From Streptomyces sp. A012304 (GTDB lineage Bacteria; Actinomycetota; Actinomycetes; Streptomycetales; Streptomycetaceae), in NCBI RefSeq assembly GCF_026008495.1, contig NZ_BQUN01000063.1, forward strand, positions 40,227 through 104,226: a DNA stretch of 64,000 nucleotides, read 5' to 3'. Positions 1 to 10,009 of the stretch are shown piece after piece. Position numbers and translations under genes: made by a program. Within the stretch, counting starts at the first letter, position 1; each line of letters begins with the position of its first letter. The notes under the pieces were generated by a model. It made no database searches. It was not told the origin of the DNA and worked only from the letters and a program-made list of their open reading frames with translations.

Positions 1-411
1 GGCCACCGGGGGAAGCGGCGCCGGGATGTGGTGCATCCCCGTGTTCGTGTCCTGCTGGCCGACCTGGCCCAGCGGCCCGACGCGCTGCCACTGCGACTGC
101 TGGCCGAGCCCGTGCCGCGCACTCTGCGCGCCCGCGCTGTAGGCGCTGTAGGAGCCGCCGTACGAGCCGTAGGAGCCGCTGAGCGAGCTGCTGAACGACC
201 CCGTGCCGTGCGGGCCACTGCCGAAGGCGGTGAACGCCAGTTCCTCCTCGCCGCTGCGGTCGCCCGGCAGGGAACGGAACGACTTGACGTACTCGGCGTA
301 GAGCGCGTCGTAGATCGGCGTGGCCGATGGGCCGCCCTGAGGTTCCGGTGCCGGTCGCGCGGACGGGAGCGGCGGGTAGCTCTGGCGGCGGGGAACGTCG
401 TAGGTGTGCAC
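1..411 (-). CDS. Conserved hypothetical protein, N-terminal 137 residues only
   Basis: I do not recognise a family. The gene reads leftward and leaves the window at base 1, so the C-terminus is missing. The GTG at 411 is the only start I find below an in-frame TAG. Coding character is clear in this frame: a Pro-rich opening, a conserved-looking stretch containing PIYDALYAEYVKSF at about residues 35-48, then a low-complexity Ser/Gly/Tyr stretch (GSYGSYGGSYSAY) and a Gln-rich part. No signal peptide or membrane segment is visible. It follows the 480-1262 gene on the same strand with a 68-bp gap and is probably cotranscribed with it. The start is moderately certain because the Shine-Dalgarno is weak. 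Confidence 0.6.
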   Translation of the reverse strand, partial: MHTYDVPRRQSYPPLPSARPAPEPQGGPSATPIYDALYAEYVKSFRSLPGDRSGEEELAFTAFGSGPHGTGSFSSSLSGSYGSYGGSYSAYSAGAQSARHGLGQQSQWQRVGPLGQVGQQDTNTGMHHIPAPLPPVA

Positions 412-479
412 GTATGTCCAAACGACCCCGGGCGGGAAGGGATGCGGCTACGCGGTGCGGGCCGCGCGGCCCGGGCGGC

Positions 480-1262
480 TCAGGTGCCCGCGAGCGGGAG
501 CGCGGCCGCGACCAGCTTGCCGTTGGCCGCCGCCTTGTCCAGCGCGTCCCTCAGCAGGTCCTCGCGGGGCTGACGGCCGATGGAGCCGACCGGCGCCGCG
601 AACATCAGCACCTGCTGGTGCTTGTTGGCGGCGGCCCGCCAGCCATCCGTCACCTGGAGCGGCTGGTGCGCCTGCCACCAGGCCACCGGCTGGCCGCCGT
701 TGGCCGACGGCTGGAGCACGGCGTGCAGCTGACCCATGGCCAGCAGCACCGACCAGCCGTGCTGGACCGGCGGGACCTCGGAGAGTTCGGTCACCGGCAT
801 GAAGCCCTGCTCGATGAGGAGCGGCAGGAAGTCGTCGCCGACGCCGGTCGTGCCGGGCTGCACGATGGGCGCGGTCGGCTCGACCACCAGGGCCGGGTGC
901 AACTCCCCGGCGATCAGGACGAGTCCGCTGGTCACGCCGAGCACGGCCTGCTCGGGCACGACCTTCTCGGTGTCCAGGTCGACGGTGTCGCCGCTGATGG
1001 AGCGGACCGCGCCCTTGAGCTGCTCCTCGGTGACCTGCACGACCTGCGAGGGCAGGCAGGTGGCGTGGGCGAAGGCGAGGACGGCGGTCTCGTCCCCGAT
1101 GAACAGGACGGTGCTGGTGCGCTCCTGCTCGGAGTCGCCCGGAGTGCGGCAGGACGTGCAGTCGTAACTGCCGGGGGCGTTGTCTCCGGTGAGCAGCCGG
1201 TCGGCTTCTTCGTCGCCGATCTCGGCGCGTACCTCGTCGCTGACGTCGAGCATGCGCGGCAC
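480..1262 (-). CDS. Conserved hypothetical protein (260 aa)
   Basis: No named domain is recognised. The protein is acidic and looks cytosolic, with no signal peptide or transmembrane helix. A small cysteine motif, YDCTSCRTPG, lies near residues 33-42 and a further Cys occurs in ATCLPSQ; the rest is a mixed alpha/beta sequence ending in a Lys/Ala-rich helix (KAAANGKLVAAALPL). The GTG at 1262 is preferred over the ATG three codons later because GAGGGAG sits 6 bases before it. It probably heads a two-gene unit with the partial gene at 1-411. The two Cys in CTSC could bind a metal or form a disulfide, but that is a guess. Confidence 0.75.
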   Translation of the reverse strand: MPRMLDVSDEVRAEIGDEEADRLLTGDNAPGSYDCTSCRTPGDSEQERTSTVLFIGDETAVLAFAHATCLPSQVVQVTEEQLKGAVRSISGDTVDLDTEKVVPEQAVLGVTSGLVLIAGELHPALVVEPTAPIVQPGTTGVGDDFLPLLIEQGFMPVTELSEVPPVQHGWSVLLAMGQLHAVLQPSANGGQPVAWWQAHQPLQVTDGWRAAANKHQQVLMFAAPVGSIGRQPREDLLRDALDKAAANGKLVAAALPLAGT

Positions 1263-2474
<1,212 letters not shown>

Positions 2475-2484
2475 GCCGCGCCGC

Positions 2485-2521
2485 ACGGCCCCGCCCGGTG
2501 CACCGACCGGGACGGGGCCGT
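2485..2521 (+). terminator. Hairpin terminator after the Rpf-like gene
   Basis: ACGGCCCCG and CCCGGT arms pair with ACCGGG and CGGGGCCGT around a short loop, 10 bases after the stop. It lies between convergent genes and could also stop leftward readthrough. There is no T tract, as is usual in Streptomyces. Confidence 0.75.
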
Positions 2522-2555
2522 CCGCTGCCCGGCGACCGCGGCCAGGGCCTCTCGC

Positions 2556-4238
2556 CTACCGTTCGGCCTGGTGCTTCTTCGGCTCCGGCTGCGGGATCTC
2601 CGCCGCGTACTCCGGATGGTGCAGATCGAACGCCGGGGACTCCGAGCGGATCCGTGGCAGCGCGGTGAAGTTGTGACGGGGCGGCGGGCAGGAGGTCGCC
2701 CACTCCAGGGAGCGGCCGAACCCCCACGGGTCGTCGACCTCGACCCGCACGCCGTACTTGGTGGTCTTCCAGACGTTGTGGAGGAACGGCAGCGTCGACA
2801 GGCCCAGCAGGAAGGAGCCGATCGTCGAGACGGTGTTCAGGGCGGTGAAGCCGTCCGCGGCCAGATAGTCGGCGTAGCGGCGCGGCATGCCCTCCGCGCC
2901 CAGCCAGTGCTGCACCAGAAATGTGGTGTGGAAGCCGACGAACAGCGTCCAGAACTGCACCTTCCCCAGCCGCTCGTCGAGCAGCTTGCCGGTGAACTTG
3001 GGCCACCAGAAGAAGAACCCGGCGAAGATCGCGAAGACCACCGTGCCGAAGACGACGTAATGGAAGTGCGCCACCACGAAGTAGGTGTCGGTGACATGGA
3101 AGTCCATCGGCGGCGACGCCAGGATCACCCCGGTCAGACCGCCGAACAGGAACGTCACCAGGAAGCCCAGCGCCCACAGCATCGGCGTCTCGAAGGACAC
3201 CGAGCCCTTCAGCATCGTCCCGGTCCAGTTGAAGAACTTCACGCCCGTCGGCACGGCGATCAGGAACGACATGAAGGAGAAGAACGGCAGCAGCACCGCG
3301 CCGGTGGCGAACATGTGGTGCGCCCACACCACCACCGACAGGCCCGTGATCGCCATCGTCGCGCCCACCAGCGTCAGATACCCGAAGATCGGCTTGCGGC
3401 TGAACACCGGGACGATCTCCGTGATGATGCCGAAGAACGGCAGCGCGATGATGTACACCTCCGGATGCCCGAAGAACCAGAACAGGTGCTGCCACAGCAG
3501 CGCCCCGCCGTTGGCCGCCTCGAAGACGTGGGAGCCGAACCGGCGGTCCGCCTCCAGGACCAGCAGGGCCGCGGCGAGCACCGGGAACGCCATCAGGATC
3601 AGGATCGACGTGAACAGCGTGTTCCAGGTGAAGATCGGCATCCGGAACATGGTCATGCCGGGCGCGCGCATGCCGATGATCGTGGTGACGAAGTTGACCG
3701 CGCCGAGAATCGTGCCGAACCCGGCCAGCGCCAGCCCCATGATCCACAGGTCGGGGCCGATGCCGGGGGAGAACGTGGAGTCGTTGAGCGGCGCGTAGGC
3801 GAACCAGCCGAAGGCCGCCGGTCCCGTGGGGATCAGCAGCGAGCCCAGCACAATCAGACCGCCGAACAGGAACAGCCAGTACGAGAGCATGTTCAGCCGA
3901 GGGAAGGCCACGTCGGGGGCGCCGATCTGCAACGGCATGATCTCGTTGGCGAACCCGGCGAACGTCGGGGTCGCGAACAGCAGCAGCATGATCGTGCCGT
4001 GCATGGTGAACAACTGATTGAACTGCTGGTTGTCCACGAGCTGAAGACCGGGCCGGGCGAGCTCGGCGCGCATGATCAGCGCCATGACCCCGCCGACCAG
4101 GAAAAACCCGAACGACGTGATCAGATAGAGGTGCCCGATCTTCTTGTGGTCGGTGGTGGTCAGCCAGTCGACCACCAGACGGCCGTAGCGCCTGGCCCGC
4201 GCGGACGGCGCCGTCACCGTCACGGTCTGCGTCCCCAT
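2556..4238 (-). CDS. ctaD: Cytochrome c oxidase subunit I (aa3 type)
   Basis: Catalytic subunit of the terminal oxidase, an integral membrane protein with 12 predicted helices. The ligands are in place: His80 (HGTIMLLLF) and His393 for low-spin heme, His391 (HFHYV) for heme a3, and His258, His307 and His308 for CuB, with Tyr262 in HPEVY for the His-Tyr crosslink. Lys334 in PTGVKFFNW marks the K proton channel. Length (560 aa) is normal. The start ATG has GAAGGGG upstream. No ctaC, ctaE or qcr genes are adjacent, so this is probably a second, stand-alone copy and not the copy of the main respiratory cluster; it would have to borrow subunits II and III. Confidence 0.97.
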   Translation of the reverse strand: MGTQTVTVTAPSARARRYGRLVVDWLTTTDHKKIGHLYLITSFGFFLVGGVMALIMRAELARPGLQLVDNQQFNQLFTMHGTIMLLLFATPTFAGFANEIMPLQIGAPDVAFPRLNMLSYWLFLFGGLIVLGSLLIPTGPAAFGWFAYAPLNDSTFSPGIGPDLWIMGLALAGFGTILGAVNFVTTIIGMRAPGMTMFRMPIFTWNTLFTSILILMAFPVLAAALLVLEADRRFGSHVFEAANGGALLWQHLFWFFGHPEVYIIALPFFGIITEIVPVFSRKPIFGYLTLVGATMAITGLSVVVWAHHMFATGAVLLPFFSFMSFLIAVPTGVKFFNWTGTMLKGSVSFETPMLWALGFLVTFLFGGLTGVILASPPMDFHVTDTYFVVAHFHYVVFGTVVFAIFAGFFFWWPKFTGKLLDERLGKVQFWTLFVGFHTTFLVQHWLGAEGMPRRYADYLAADGFTALNTVSTIGSFLLGLSTLPFLHNVWKTTKYGVRVEVDDPWGFGRSLEWATSCPPPRHNFTALPRIRSESPAFDLHHPEYAAEIPQPEPKKHQAER

Positions 4239-4657
4239 CGCTCGCCCCTTCGCTCGTCGCCCCCCGGGCCCGCCGTCGCCCGCGCCGCACGGATGCCCGC
4301 GAGCCGACGCCTTGATGCTCGCGCCACCGCCCGCCCCGGCCGGGTGAGTGCGGAGGTCATGTGGGGAAGCCGTGCATTTCCCATGGGAGCCGGCTCCCGC
4401 TCATCCCCTTCGGAATCGGAATGGAACGCGGTCCGGGGGCGGTTCTCCGGGAACTTTCCGCCGGGCTTTTCGGGAACCCGGGACGACACGCGGGAATTAC
4501 GTTCGAATGCGCGCGGAAGGCGTACGAAACCGCTCGTACGTGTGACGGAGTTCGGCCGAAACGCGTGTCGTGATCCTGTGACAGAAGTGTGACCGGAGTG
4601 ATCCACATCTCCGGTCCGGGGTTCCCGGAAGGACGGCCCTCGGCCTAGCGTGGCGGT
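4239..4657. other. 419-bp gene-free region between ctaD and the I78 gene
   Basis: It should carry the ctaD promoter and that of the small inhibitor gene. Nothing in it codes convincingly. Its base composition is less GC-rich than neighbouring genes, and it contains one clean inverted repeat (listed separately) about 280 bp upstream of ctaD. Confidence 0.4.
4521..4540. promoter_or_regulatory. Inverted repeat CGTACGA-N6-TCGTACG
   Basis: Two perfect 7-bp arms flank AACCGC. The 20-bp length fits a TetR- or MarR-type operator, but no regulator gene is next to it. It sits about 120 bp before the small I78 gene and 283 bp before ctaD, so which gene it serves is unclear. Confidence 0.4.
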
Positions 4658-4873
4658 ATGGCACCGATTCCCACTCCGCCTGCGGAGCCCCAGGACAGTC
4701 CGGACGGTTATGTCGGCCTCGACGCCGACCGGGCCGAGCGACTCGCCCGCGAACGGGGGTGGTCGACGGTGCGCTCGCTGGCGCCCGGGACGATCATCAC
4801 CATGGAGTACCGCGTGGGCCGACTGAACTTCGAGGTGAGCGACGGCCGCGTGGCGAAGGCCTGGAAGGGCTGA
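4658..4873 (+). CDS. Small peptidase inhibitor I78-family protein
   Basis: A 71-residue protein matching the inhibitor I78 pattern: a central WSTVRSLAPGTIITMEY followed by RVGRLNFEVSDGRV, which is the short beta-sheet core of the family. There is no signal peptide, so it is probably cytosolic, unlike the secreted fungal prototypes. The start has no close Shine-Dalgarno, but TAGCGT at 4646-4651 lies 6 bases before the ATG and could be a -10 box, making the mRNA leaderless. A strong terminator follows. The true partner protease is unknown, and many bacterial members have no shown inhibitory activity. Confidence 0.8.
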   Translation: MAPIPTPPAEPQDSPDGYVGLDADRAERLARERGWSTVRSLAPGTIITMEYRVGRLNFEVSDGRVAKAWKG

Positions 4874-4906
4874 GACACCCGGCGACGAAGAAGACTCCGG
4901 TCGACG

Positions 4907-4948
4907 GCGAAGGCCCCGGCTCCTGGGACCAGGGACCGGGGCCTTCGC
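4907..4948. terminator. Bidirectional hairpin terminator
   Basis: Perfect 13-bp arms GCGAAGGCCCCGG / CCGGGGCCTTCGC around a 16-base loop, placed between the convergent I78 and PAP2 genes. Confidence 0.85.
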
Positions 4949-4989
4949 GCGGGGGCCGGGTGTGTGCGTACCGGCGGCCCCGCCGCCGG

Positions 4990-6015
4990 TCAGCCGCCTG
5001 TCAGGGGGCGGGCCGCCGGGGTGGCCGAACCGCGCGGGAGGCGGTCGGAGTGCGGTGGGCGGCGGGTGCCGCCCGGGGTGACCGGGGTGCGCTCCGTGTG
5101 GACGCAGTGCGGGCCAGGGGCCAGGTACACCGGTGACCTGGGCGGACGGCTCGCCGCCGCCGACTCGCGGGCCGCGGTGGTCTCGTCGTGGGCCGTGGGG
5201 CGCGTGGTGAGCGCCACCGGTACGGCGACCGGGGTGGGCGTGGGAACCGCGCCGGCGCGGTGGTCGCGCCAGCGGTCACGCCGGTCGAGGATATAGACCT
5301 CGGCGCGGGCGATCAGCGGCTCGAACCACGGCAGCGCCAGCAGGATCAGCAGCCCCGCGGCCCAGCCCAGCAGCACGTCGCTCAGCCAGTGCGTACCGAG
5401 GTAGACGGTGGCCAGCCCGACTCCGAGCGAGGTCACCGCGGAGAGCGCGGACAGCCAGCGGCGCGCTCTCGGGGTGGAGGCCAGATACGCCAGGATTCCC
5501 CAGGTCACGACGGCGTTGGCGGTGTGGCCGCTGGGAAATATATCGCCGCCCAGCCACATCTCGTTCGAGCCGATGGTGGTGGCGTAGTGCGGTCCGAGAC
5601 GGCCCATGCCGATCTTCGCGGCGCCGACGGTGATGTTCAGCAGCAGCAGCGAGACGCCGAGCGCGAGCAGCGGGCGCAGGGTGTGCTGGCGCCAGGATCT
5701 CCAGCCGAGCCAGGCGGCGACCATCACGGCGGTCGGGCCGCGCTGGCCGAGGACGACGTAGTAGTCGACGAACCAGTGGATCTCCGACCACTGCTGGTAC
5801 GGCCGGAAGAACATGACCTGCCAGTCGAGGCGGACCAGCCACGAGGTGATCACCACGAGCCACACGATCGCCGCGTAGAAGGCCAGCGTCGAGGCGAACA
5901 GCGCCACCCGGTGCCTGCTCATCTTCGGCACATCGATGTGGGTGGGCCGTTCCGGCTCACGGTCGAGCCTCGCGAACACCCGGTCCAGACGGGTGAGGTT
6001 TCGTTCGGTACGCAC
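4990..6015 (-). CDS. PAP2-superfamily membrane phosphatase-like protein
   Basis: Polytopic membrane protein (five or six helices between residues 35 and 235) with a basic, Thr/Pro-rich cytosolic tail. The PAP2 signature is recognisable: Lys134 in KIGMGRLGP, PSGH at 161-164, and the third motif with His209 and Asp213 (YLGTHWLSD). Family enzymes dephosphorylate lipid pyrophosphates or phosphatidate. Two usually conserved arginines are absent: the motif 1 Arg is Gly141 and the motif 3 Ser-Arg is Ala-Thr (202-203), so activity or substrate may differ. GTG at 6015 has no Shine-Dalgarno, but TAACGT sits 7 bases before it, consistent with a leaderless message. Lies downstream of, and in the same direction as, the glycosyltransferase at 6187. 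Confidence 0.88.
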   Translation of the reverse strand: MRTERNLTRLDRVFARLDREPERPTHIDVPKMSRHRVALFASTLAFYAAIVWLVVITSWLVRLDWQVMFFRPYQQWSEIHWFVDYYVVLGQRGPTAVMVAAWLGWRSWRQHTLRPLLALGVSLLLLNITVGAAKIGMGRLGPHYATTIGSNEMWLGGDIFPSGHTANAVVTWGILAYLASTPRARRWLSALSAVTSLGVGLATVYLGTHWLSDVLLGWAAGLLILLALPWFEPLIARAEVYILDRRDRWRDHRAGAVPTPTPVAVPVALTTRPTAHDETTAARESAAASRPPRSPVYLAPGPHCVHTERTPVTPGGTRRPPHSDRLPRGSATPAARPLTGG

Positions 6016-6186
6016 CCAATCGACGTTACAGCGAGTGAGCGCAGTTCCCGGGCGAATCCACGGGTTTGTGATGACGATGTGATGTGGGATTGCTCTCAGG
6101 ACGGCGCTTATTCCTCGCCATTACGCAATACGGCCGCACCGTTCCCTTCAATTCCTTTGATCATTCTGGGGGATCCTTTTAGTGAA

Positions 6187-7353
6187 TTACGGCGGACCGG
6201 AACCGTTCAGCCACCACGCCCCGTATACGGCCGACGCGACCGCGACCGCGGCCACCACCGCCGCCGACCTGGCGGTCCGCAGGCGCGCCAGGGCCACGGC
6301 GAGGGGCAGCAGCAGCGGGAAGGAGGGCAGCAGCAGGCGCGGCTTCGAGCCGAAGTAGCTCGACGCGCACAGGGCGAGCGCGAGGACCACACCGGTGTAC
6401 ACCAGCAGCGGGAGCGGCTGGCGGGCGCGGACACCGGCGGCGTACAGCCGGATCAGCAGGGCGACGCCGACGACCAGGGCGAGGCCGGCGAGCACCGACG
6501 GGAACGACGTGAACTTCTCGAGGACGAAACGGGCGAACGCGTAGCCGCCGTCGAGGCCGTTGCGCCAGCCCGCCTGGACGTCGAGGTAGCCGAGCGGACC
6601 CTGCCCGGTGCGGTGGCCCACCCACAGGACGTAACCGGCGGTACCGAGGGGTGCGAGGAACAGACCGAGGGCGCGTACCGCGACGGGCGCCTCCCGCACG
6701 GGTGACGGGCCGCGCTCGCGCGCGAACGAGACGGCGCCGGCCGCCCACACCGCCGCCACCACGGCGATCCCCACCGGCCGGGTCAGACCGGCCAGCGACG
6801 CCAGCACCCCCGCGGTCACCCACCGGCCGGTGAGCACCGCGTACAGCGACCAGGCGGCCAGCGCGGTGAACAGCGACTCGCTGTACGCCATCGACTGCAC
6901 GATCCCGACCGGCAGCACCGCCCACAGCAGCACCGCGCACACCCCGGCCCGGCGCCCGTACACATGGTCGGCGACCGCGAAGATCCCCCAGGCCGCGGCG
7001 AGCGAGGCGACCAGCGAGACCACGAAGCCGGCGGCCGCGTACGACAGCGGGGTCACCGCGTGCAGCAGCCGCTCCAGCCACGGCAGCAGCGGGAAGAAGG
7101 CCAGGTTGGAGTGGACGTCGCCGTTCGGCAGGCGCACCTCGTAGCCGTAGCCCAGCTCCGCGACCCGCGTGTACCAGAGGGAGTCCCAGCGGGCCGTCAG
7201 CAAGGTGAACGCGCTCTTGTCGCGCGCCGCGCTCCACCCGGCGAGGGCGAGCAGCCCCAGGACACGGACGGCCGCGTACCCCAGCAGGGCCGGGGCCGCC
7301 CGGCGCGGGGCCGCGGAGCCGGTGGGCGCCACACGCGTCTCAAGATCGGTCAC
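6187..7353 (-). CDS. Membrane mannosyltransferase, GT-C / PIG-V-like
   Basis: Integral membrane glycosyltransferase probably using polyprenyl-phosphate mannose. The diagnostic region TARWDSLWYTRVAELGY follows the first helix; about ten more hydrophobic helices follow. I chose GTG 7353 (388 aa) over the 37-codon longer reading from 7464 because the extra residues lack coding character and the -10-like GATAAT lies exactly 7 bases upstream of GTG 7353, the spacing of a leaderless transcript. The stop is TAA, rare in this genome, and about 120 bp of AT-richer DNA follow. Acceptor unknown; wall glycan, lipoglycan or O-mannosylated protein are possible. Confidence 0.85.
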   Translation of the reverse strand: MTDLETRVAPTGSAAPRRAAPALLGYAAVRVLGLLALAGWSAARDKSAFTLLTARWDSLWYTRVAELGYGYEVRLPNGDVHSNLAFFPLLPWLERLLHAVTPLSYAAAGFVVSLVASLAAAWGIFAVADHVYGRRAGVCAVLLWAVLPVGIVQSMAYSESLFTALAAWSLYAVLTGRWVTAGVLASLAGLTRPVGIAVVAAVWAAGAVSFARERGPSPVREAPVAVRALGLFLAPLGTAGYVLWVGHRTGQGPLGYLDVQAGWRNGLDGGYAFARFVLEKFTSFPSVLAGLALVVGVALLIRLYAAGVRARQPLPLLVYTGVVLALALCASSYFGSKPRLLLPSFPLLLPLAVALARLRTARSAAVVAAVAVASAVYGAWWLNGSGPP

Positions 7354-7360
7354 GGGCTCG

Positions 7361-7366
7361 ATTATC
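7361..7366 (-). promoter_or_regulatory. -10 element (GATAAT) of a leaderless promoter
   Basis: On the minus strand GATAAT is separated from GTG 7353 by 7 bases. No good -35 box is seen. It supports the short start of the PIG-V-like gene. Confidence 0.55.
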
Positions 7367-7611
7367 GGCCGGGCACACCAGCGCAGGGTGCGCCGGGGTG
7401 CACGGGCCGTGAGCACAGTGGTGTACGCCACACGGGTTCCCCCTGGCTCTGAGAGGTCCGCCACGTGGCCGAGCCTCGGACTCGCGTACGCTGCGTGTCA
7501 CTCGTCGTTCGTTGCGCGGGCCGGAGACCACCGCTCCTCTCCGGCCGAGTCACGGGGAGTCCCCGCCCCGCGAGCCCGCCGAACCCGAGGAAACACCTGG
7601 GAGGTACGTAC

Positions 7612-9207
7612 ATGTCCGGGACGACCACGGCTGCCGTTCGGCTGCGCCGTCGGGCGGCCGGGGCCGGTGCCAACCGCTGGGTCGTGCTCCTGGTGCTGTG
7701 CGTCAGCCTGCTCCTGGTCGCCGTCGACGCGACCGTGCTGCACGTCGCGGTGCCCGCCGTCACCGAGGACCTCAGGCCCGGCGCCATCGAACTGCTCTGG
7801 ATCGTCGACACCTATCCACTGGTCTGCGCCTCGCTGCTGATCCTCTTCGGCACGCTCGGCGACAAGGTGGGCCGCAGAAAGGTTCTGCTGCTCGGATACG
7901 CGCTGTTCGGCGTCGCCTCCGCGCTGGCGGCGTTCGCCGAAACCGCGCAGCTGCTCATCGTCGCGCGGGCGCTGCTGGGTGTGGGCGGCGCGATGATCAT
8001 GCCGGCGACCCTGTCGATCCTGCGGCAGGTCTTCCCCGACCGGCGGGAACGGGCGCTCGCGATAGGCATCTGGAGCGCGGTGGCCGCGGTCGGCGCCGCG
8101 GTGGGACCGCTGCTCGGCGGCTTCCTGCTGGAGCACTTCTGGTGGGGCTCCGTCTTCCTCGTCAACATTCCGTTGATGCTGATCAGCCTGCCGGTGGGCC
8201 GCCTGCTGCTGCCCGAGTCGCGGGGCACGGGCGACGGACCGTGGGACGTCGTGGGCGCGCTGATGGCGGCGGCCGGGCTGTTCGGCGTCGTCCTGGGCGT
8301 GAAACGGCTGGGCGGCGGGGAACTGGGCGCCCTCACCGTGGTGCCGCTGATGGCGGGCGCGGCGCTGCTCACGTCGTTCGTACGGCGTCAGCGGCGGCGC
8401 AGGCATCCGCTGGTGGACCTGAGGATGTTCGCCCGGCCGGCGTTCAGCACCTCGGTGGGGTGCATCGTGCTGGCGATGCTGGCACTGGTGGGCCTGGAAC
8501 TGATCGCGGCGCAGTACCTGCAACTGGTGCTGGGGCTGTCGCCGCTGGAGACGGGGCTGCGGCTGCTGCCGCTGACCTTCGCGGCGATGGCGGCGGGCCT
8601 CGCCGGGGCACGGCTGCTGCGGCGGTTCGGGCCGCGGCGGATGGTGTGCGGGGGCTTCTGCCTCACGGCGGCGGCCGTGCTGACCTTGACCGCGATGGGC
8701 GGGGAGGACAACGCGGGCCTGCTGCTCTTCGGGTTCGTGCTGCTCGGCTTCGGACTGGAGACGACGCTGTTCGCGGCGTACGAGTCGATGCTGAGCGAGG
8801 CTCCGCCGGAGCAGGCGGGCGGGGCGGCGGCGATCGGGGAGACGTCGTACCAGTTGGGGGCGGGGATCGGGATCGCGCTGCTGGGCAGCGTGATGAACGC
8901 GGCGTACGCGCCCGGGCTGTCGTCCGTCCCCGGGGTGCCGGCTTCGGCGTCGGCCGCGGCGGGGCATTCGCTGGGGGAGGCCTACGAGGTGGCCGGACGG
9001 CTCGGCGGGCCGGCCGGGGTCGCCCTGCGGGAGGCCGCGCGCGACTGCTTCGTGCGCGGGCTGCACGTCACGCTGCTGGTGAGCGCGGCGCTGTTGCTGC
9101 TCGGGGCGGTGATGGCGGCACGGCTGCCACGGGCGATGCAGTGCGAGGCGCCCGCGGTGGAGCTGCCCGCGCCGAGGGAGGCCGCGCAGTCCCGCGTCTC
9201 CGCCTGA
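7612..9207 (+). CDS. MFS drug:proton antiporter, DHA2 family (14 TM)
   Basis: A 531-residue exporter with 14 predicted helices. Motif A is seen as GTLGDKVGRRKV after helix 2, motif C-like GAAVGPLLGGF in helix 5, and helix 1 carries the typical Asp in VAVDATVLHVAVPA of the QacA/SmvA/EmrB group. The ATG at 7612 is chosen because GGGAGG lies 8 bases before it; the upstream reading from 7465 is Ser/Arg-rich shadow. Divergent from the PIG-V-like gene, and no regulator is adjacent. Substrates are probably cationic or amphipathic compounds; specificity cannot be read from sequence. Confidence 0.93.
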   Translation: MSGTTTAAVRLRRRAAGAGANRWVVLLVLCVSLLLVAVDATVLHVAVPAVTEDLRPGAIELLWIVDTYPLVCASLLILFGTLGDKVGRRKVLLLGYALFGVASALAAFAETAQLLIVARALLGVGGAMIMPATLSILRQVFPDRRERALAIGIWSAVAAVGAAVGPLLGGFLLEHFWWGSVFLVNIPLMLISLPVGRLLLPESRGTGDGPWDVVGALMAAAGLFGVVLGVKRLGGGELGALTVVPLMAGAALLTSFVRRQRRRRHPLVDLRMFARPAFSTSVGCIVLAMLALVGLELIAAQYLQLVLGLSPLETGLRLLPLTFAAMAAGLAGARLLRRFGPRRMVCGGFCLTAAAVLTLTAMGGEDNAGLLLFGFVLLGFGLETTLFAAYESMLSEAPPEQAGGAAAIGETSYQLGAGIGIALLGSVMNAAYAPGLSSVPGVPASASAAAGHSLGEAYEVAGRLGGPAGVALREAARDCFVRGLHVTLLVSAALLLLGAVMAARLPRAMQCEAPAVELPAPREAAQSRVSA

Positions 9208-9232
9208 CCGGTGCGTCGTGCTCCCCCGAGGG

Positions 9233-9257
9233 GGCAGGGCCGGTGAGCGGCCCTGCC
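9233..9257. terminator. Hairpin between convergent MFS and SepF-like genes
   Basis: Arms GGCAGGGCCG / CGGCCCTGCC around GTGAG. The right arm touches the stop codon of the SepF-like gene, so one hairpin serves both directions. Confidence 0.75.
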
Positions 9258-9695
9258 TCAGCTCTGGTTGAAGAAGCCGTCCGCGCGGTGCGCGGCCGGG
9301 TCGCCGTTCACGATCTCCGTGTTGGCGGGGGTCAGCAGGAACACGCGGGTGGAGACCCGCTCGATCGAACCGCGCAGCCCGAAGATGAGTCCGGCCGCGA
9401 AGTCCACGACGCGCTTGGCGTCGGCGGCCTCCATGGCCGTGAGGTTCACGATGACCGGGACGCCCTCGCGGAACAGCTCACCGATCAGCCGCGCGTCCCG
9501 GAAGCTGTCCGGGGTCACCGTGCCGATCCGGCGGCCCTTCTCCTCGGCCGTGTCGCTGGCGACCTTCACGCGGGGGTCGGTGACCCAGGCGTCCCCGGAG
9601 TCGGTCCCCTCGGAATAGTCGTCGTCGTAGTAACGCTCGTCATCGTTGTCGTCGACGAGGCCAAGCCAGGCACTCGCCTTGCGTACCGATCCCAT
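9258..9695 (-). CDS. sflA: SepF-like cell division / polar growth protein
   Basis: A 145-residue SepF-fold protein. The N-terminal amphipathic stretch [16 protein letters not shown] is the expected membrane-targeting helix, followed by an acidic linker ([13 protein letters not shown]) and the compact SepF domain from about 55 to 130 ([28 protein letters not shown]). Streptomyces have SepF in the dcw cluster plus two SepF-like paralogues. This copy is far from ftsZ and near dnaE2, which fits SflA, described as helping to confine FtsZ and DivIVA; the paralogue assignment is inferred from context. Start ATG has GAGGAGG at 8 bases. Confidence 0.88.
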   Translation of the reverse strand: MGSVRKASAWLGLVDDNDDERYYDDDYSEGTDSGDAWVTDPRVKVASDTAEEKGRRIGTVTPDSFRDARLIGELFREGVPVIVNLTAMEAADAKRVVDFAAGLIFGLRGSIERVSTRVFLLTPANTEIVNGDPAAHRADGFFNQS

Positions 9696-10009
9696 GGACG
9701 CCTCCTCTCACAGCGGTCTTTTTTGCTTTCCGCATTCCCCATGGTCGTCCATGATGCGGATGTCGCGCCAAGTGGATAGACGCCGCGCGGGGGGTTTGTG
9801 ACGGTACTGGTGCACAGCCGATCCGTCGAGAGTCCGTATGCCCCAAGGCTCCTGAGGTACACGGCTGCTGACTGTGAGTGAAATATGATTCTTCACGGCG
9901 TACGGGTGAGAGCCCGTCCGTACGGGTGAAACGGGCGCGCCGTTGCGATGTGACCTTCGGTCGATACGATGCGGCAGCTCAACCGTCGTACGGATCACGG
10001 GGGATCGTC
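9696..10009. other. 314-bp gene-free region between divergent SepF-like and DUF5685 genes
   Basis: It contains a T-rich patch just upstream of the SepF-like gene, a direct repeat GTACGGGTGA at 9900-9909 and 9920-9929 (20 bp apart) and a promoter-like pair listed separately. A longer reading of the DUF5685 frame runs through it from 9878 but has no Shine-Dalgarno and weak coding character. Confidence 0.4.
9943..9970 (+). promoter_or_regulatory. Candidate housekeeping promoter of the DUF5685 gene
   Basis: TTGCGA (9943-9948) and TACGAT (9965-9970) are separated by 16 bp, giving a start near 9977 and a leader of about 33 bases before GTG 10010. The GTACGGGTGA direct repeat lies just upstream, where an activator would bind. 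Confidence 0.5.

Noticed and set aside
6179..7237. A 352-residue frame overlapping the PIG-V-like gene
   Set aside because: Gly/Arg/Ala-rich alternative frame; the 6187-7353 frame has membrane helices and the WDSLWY motif.
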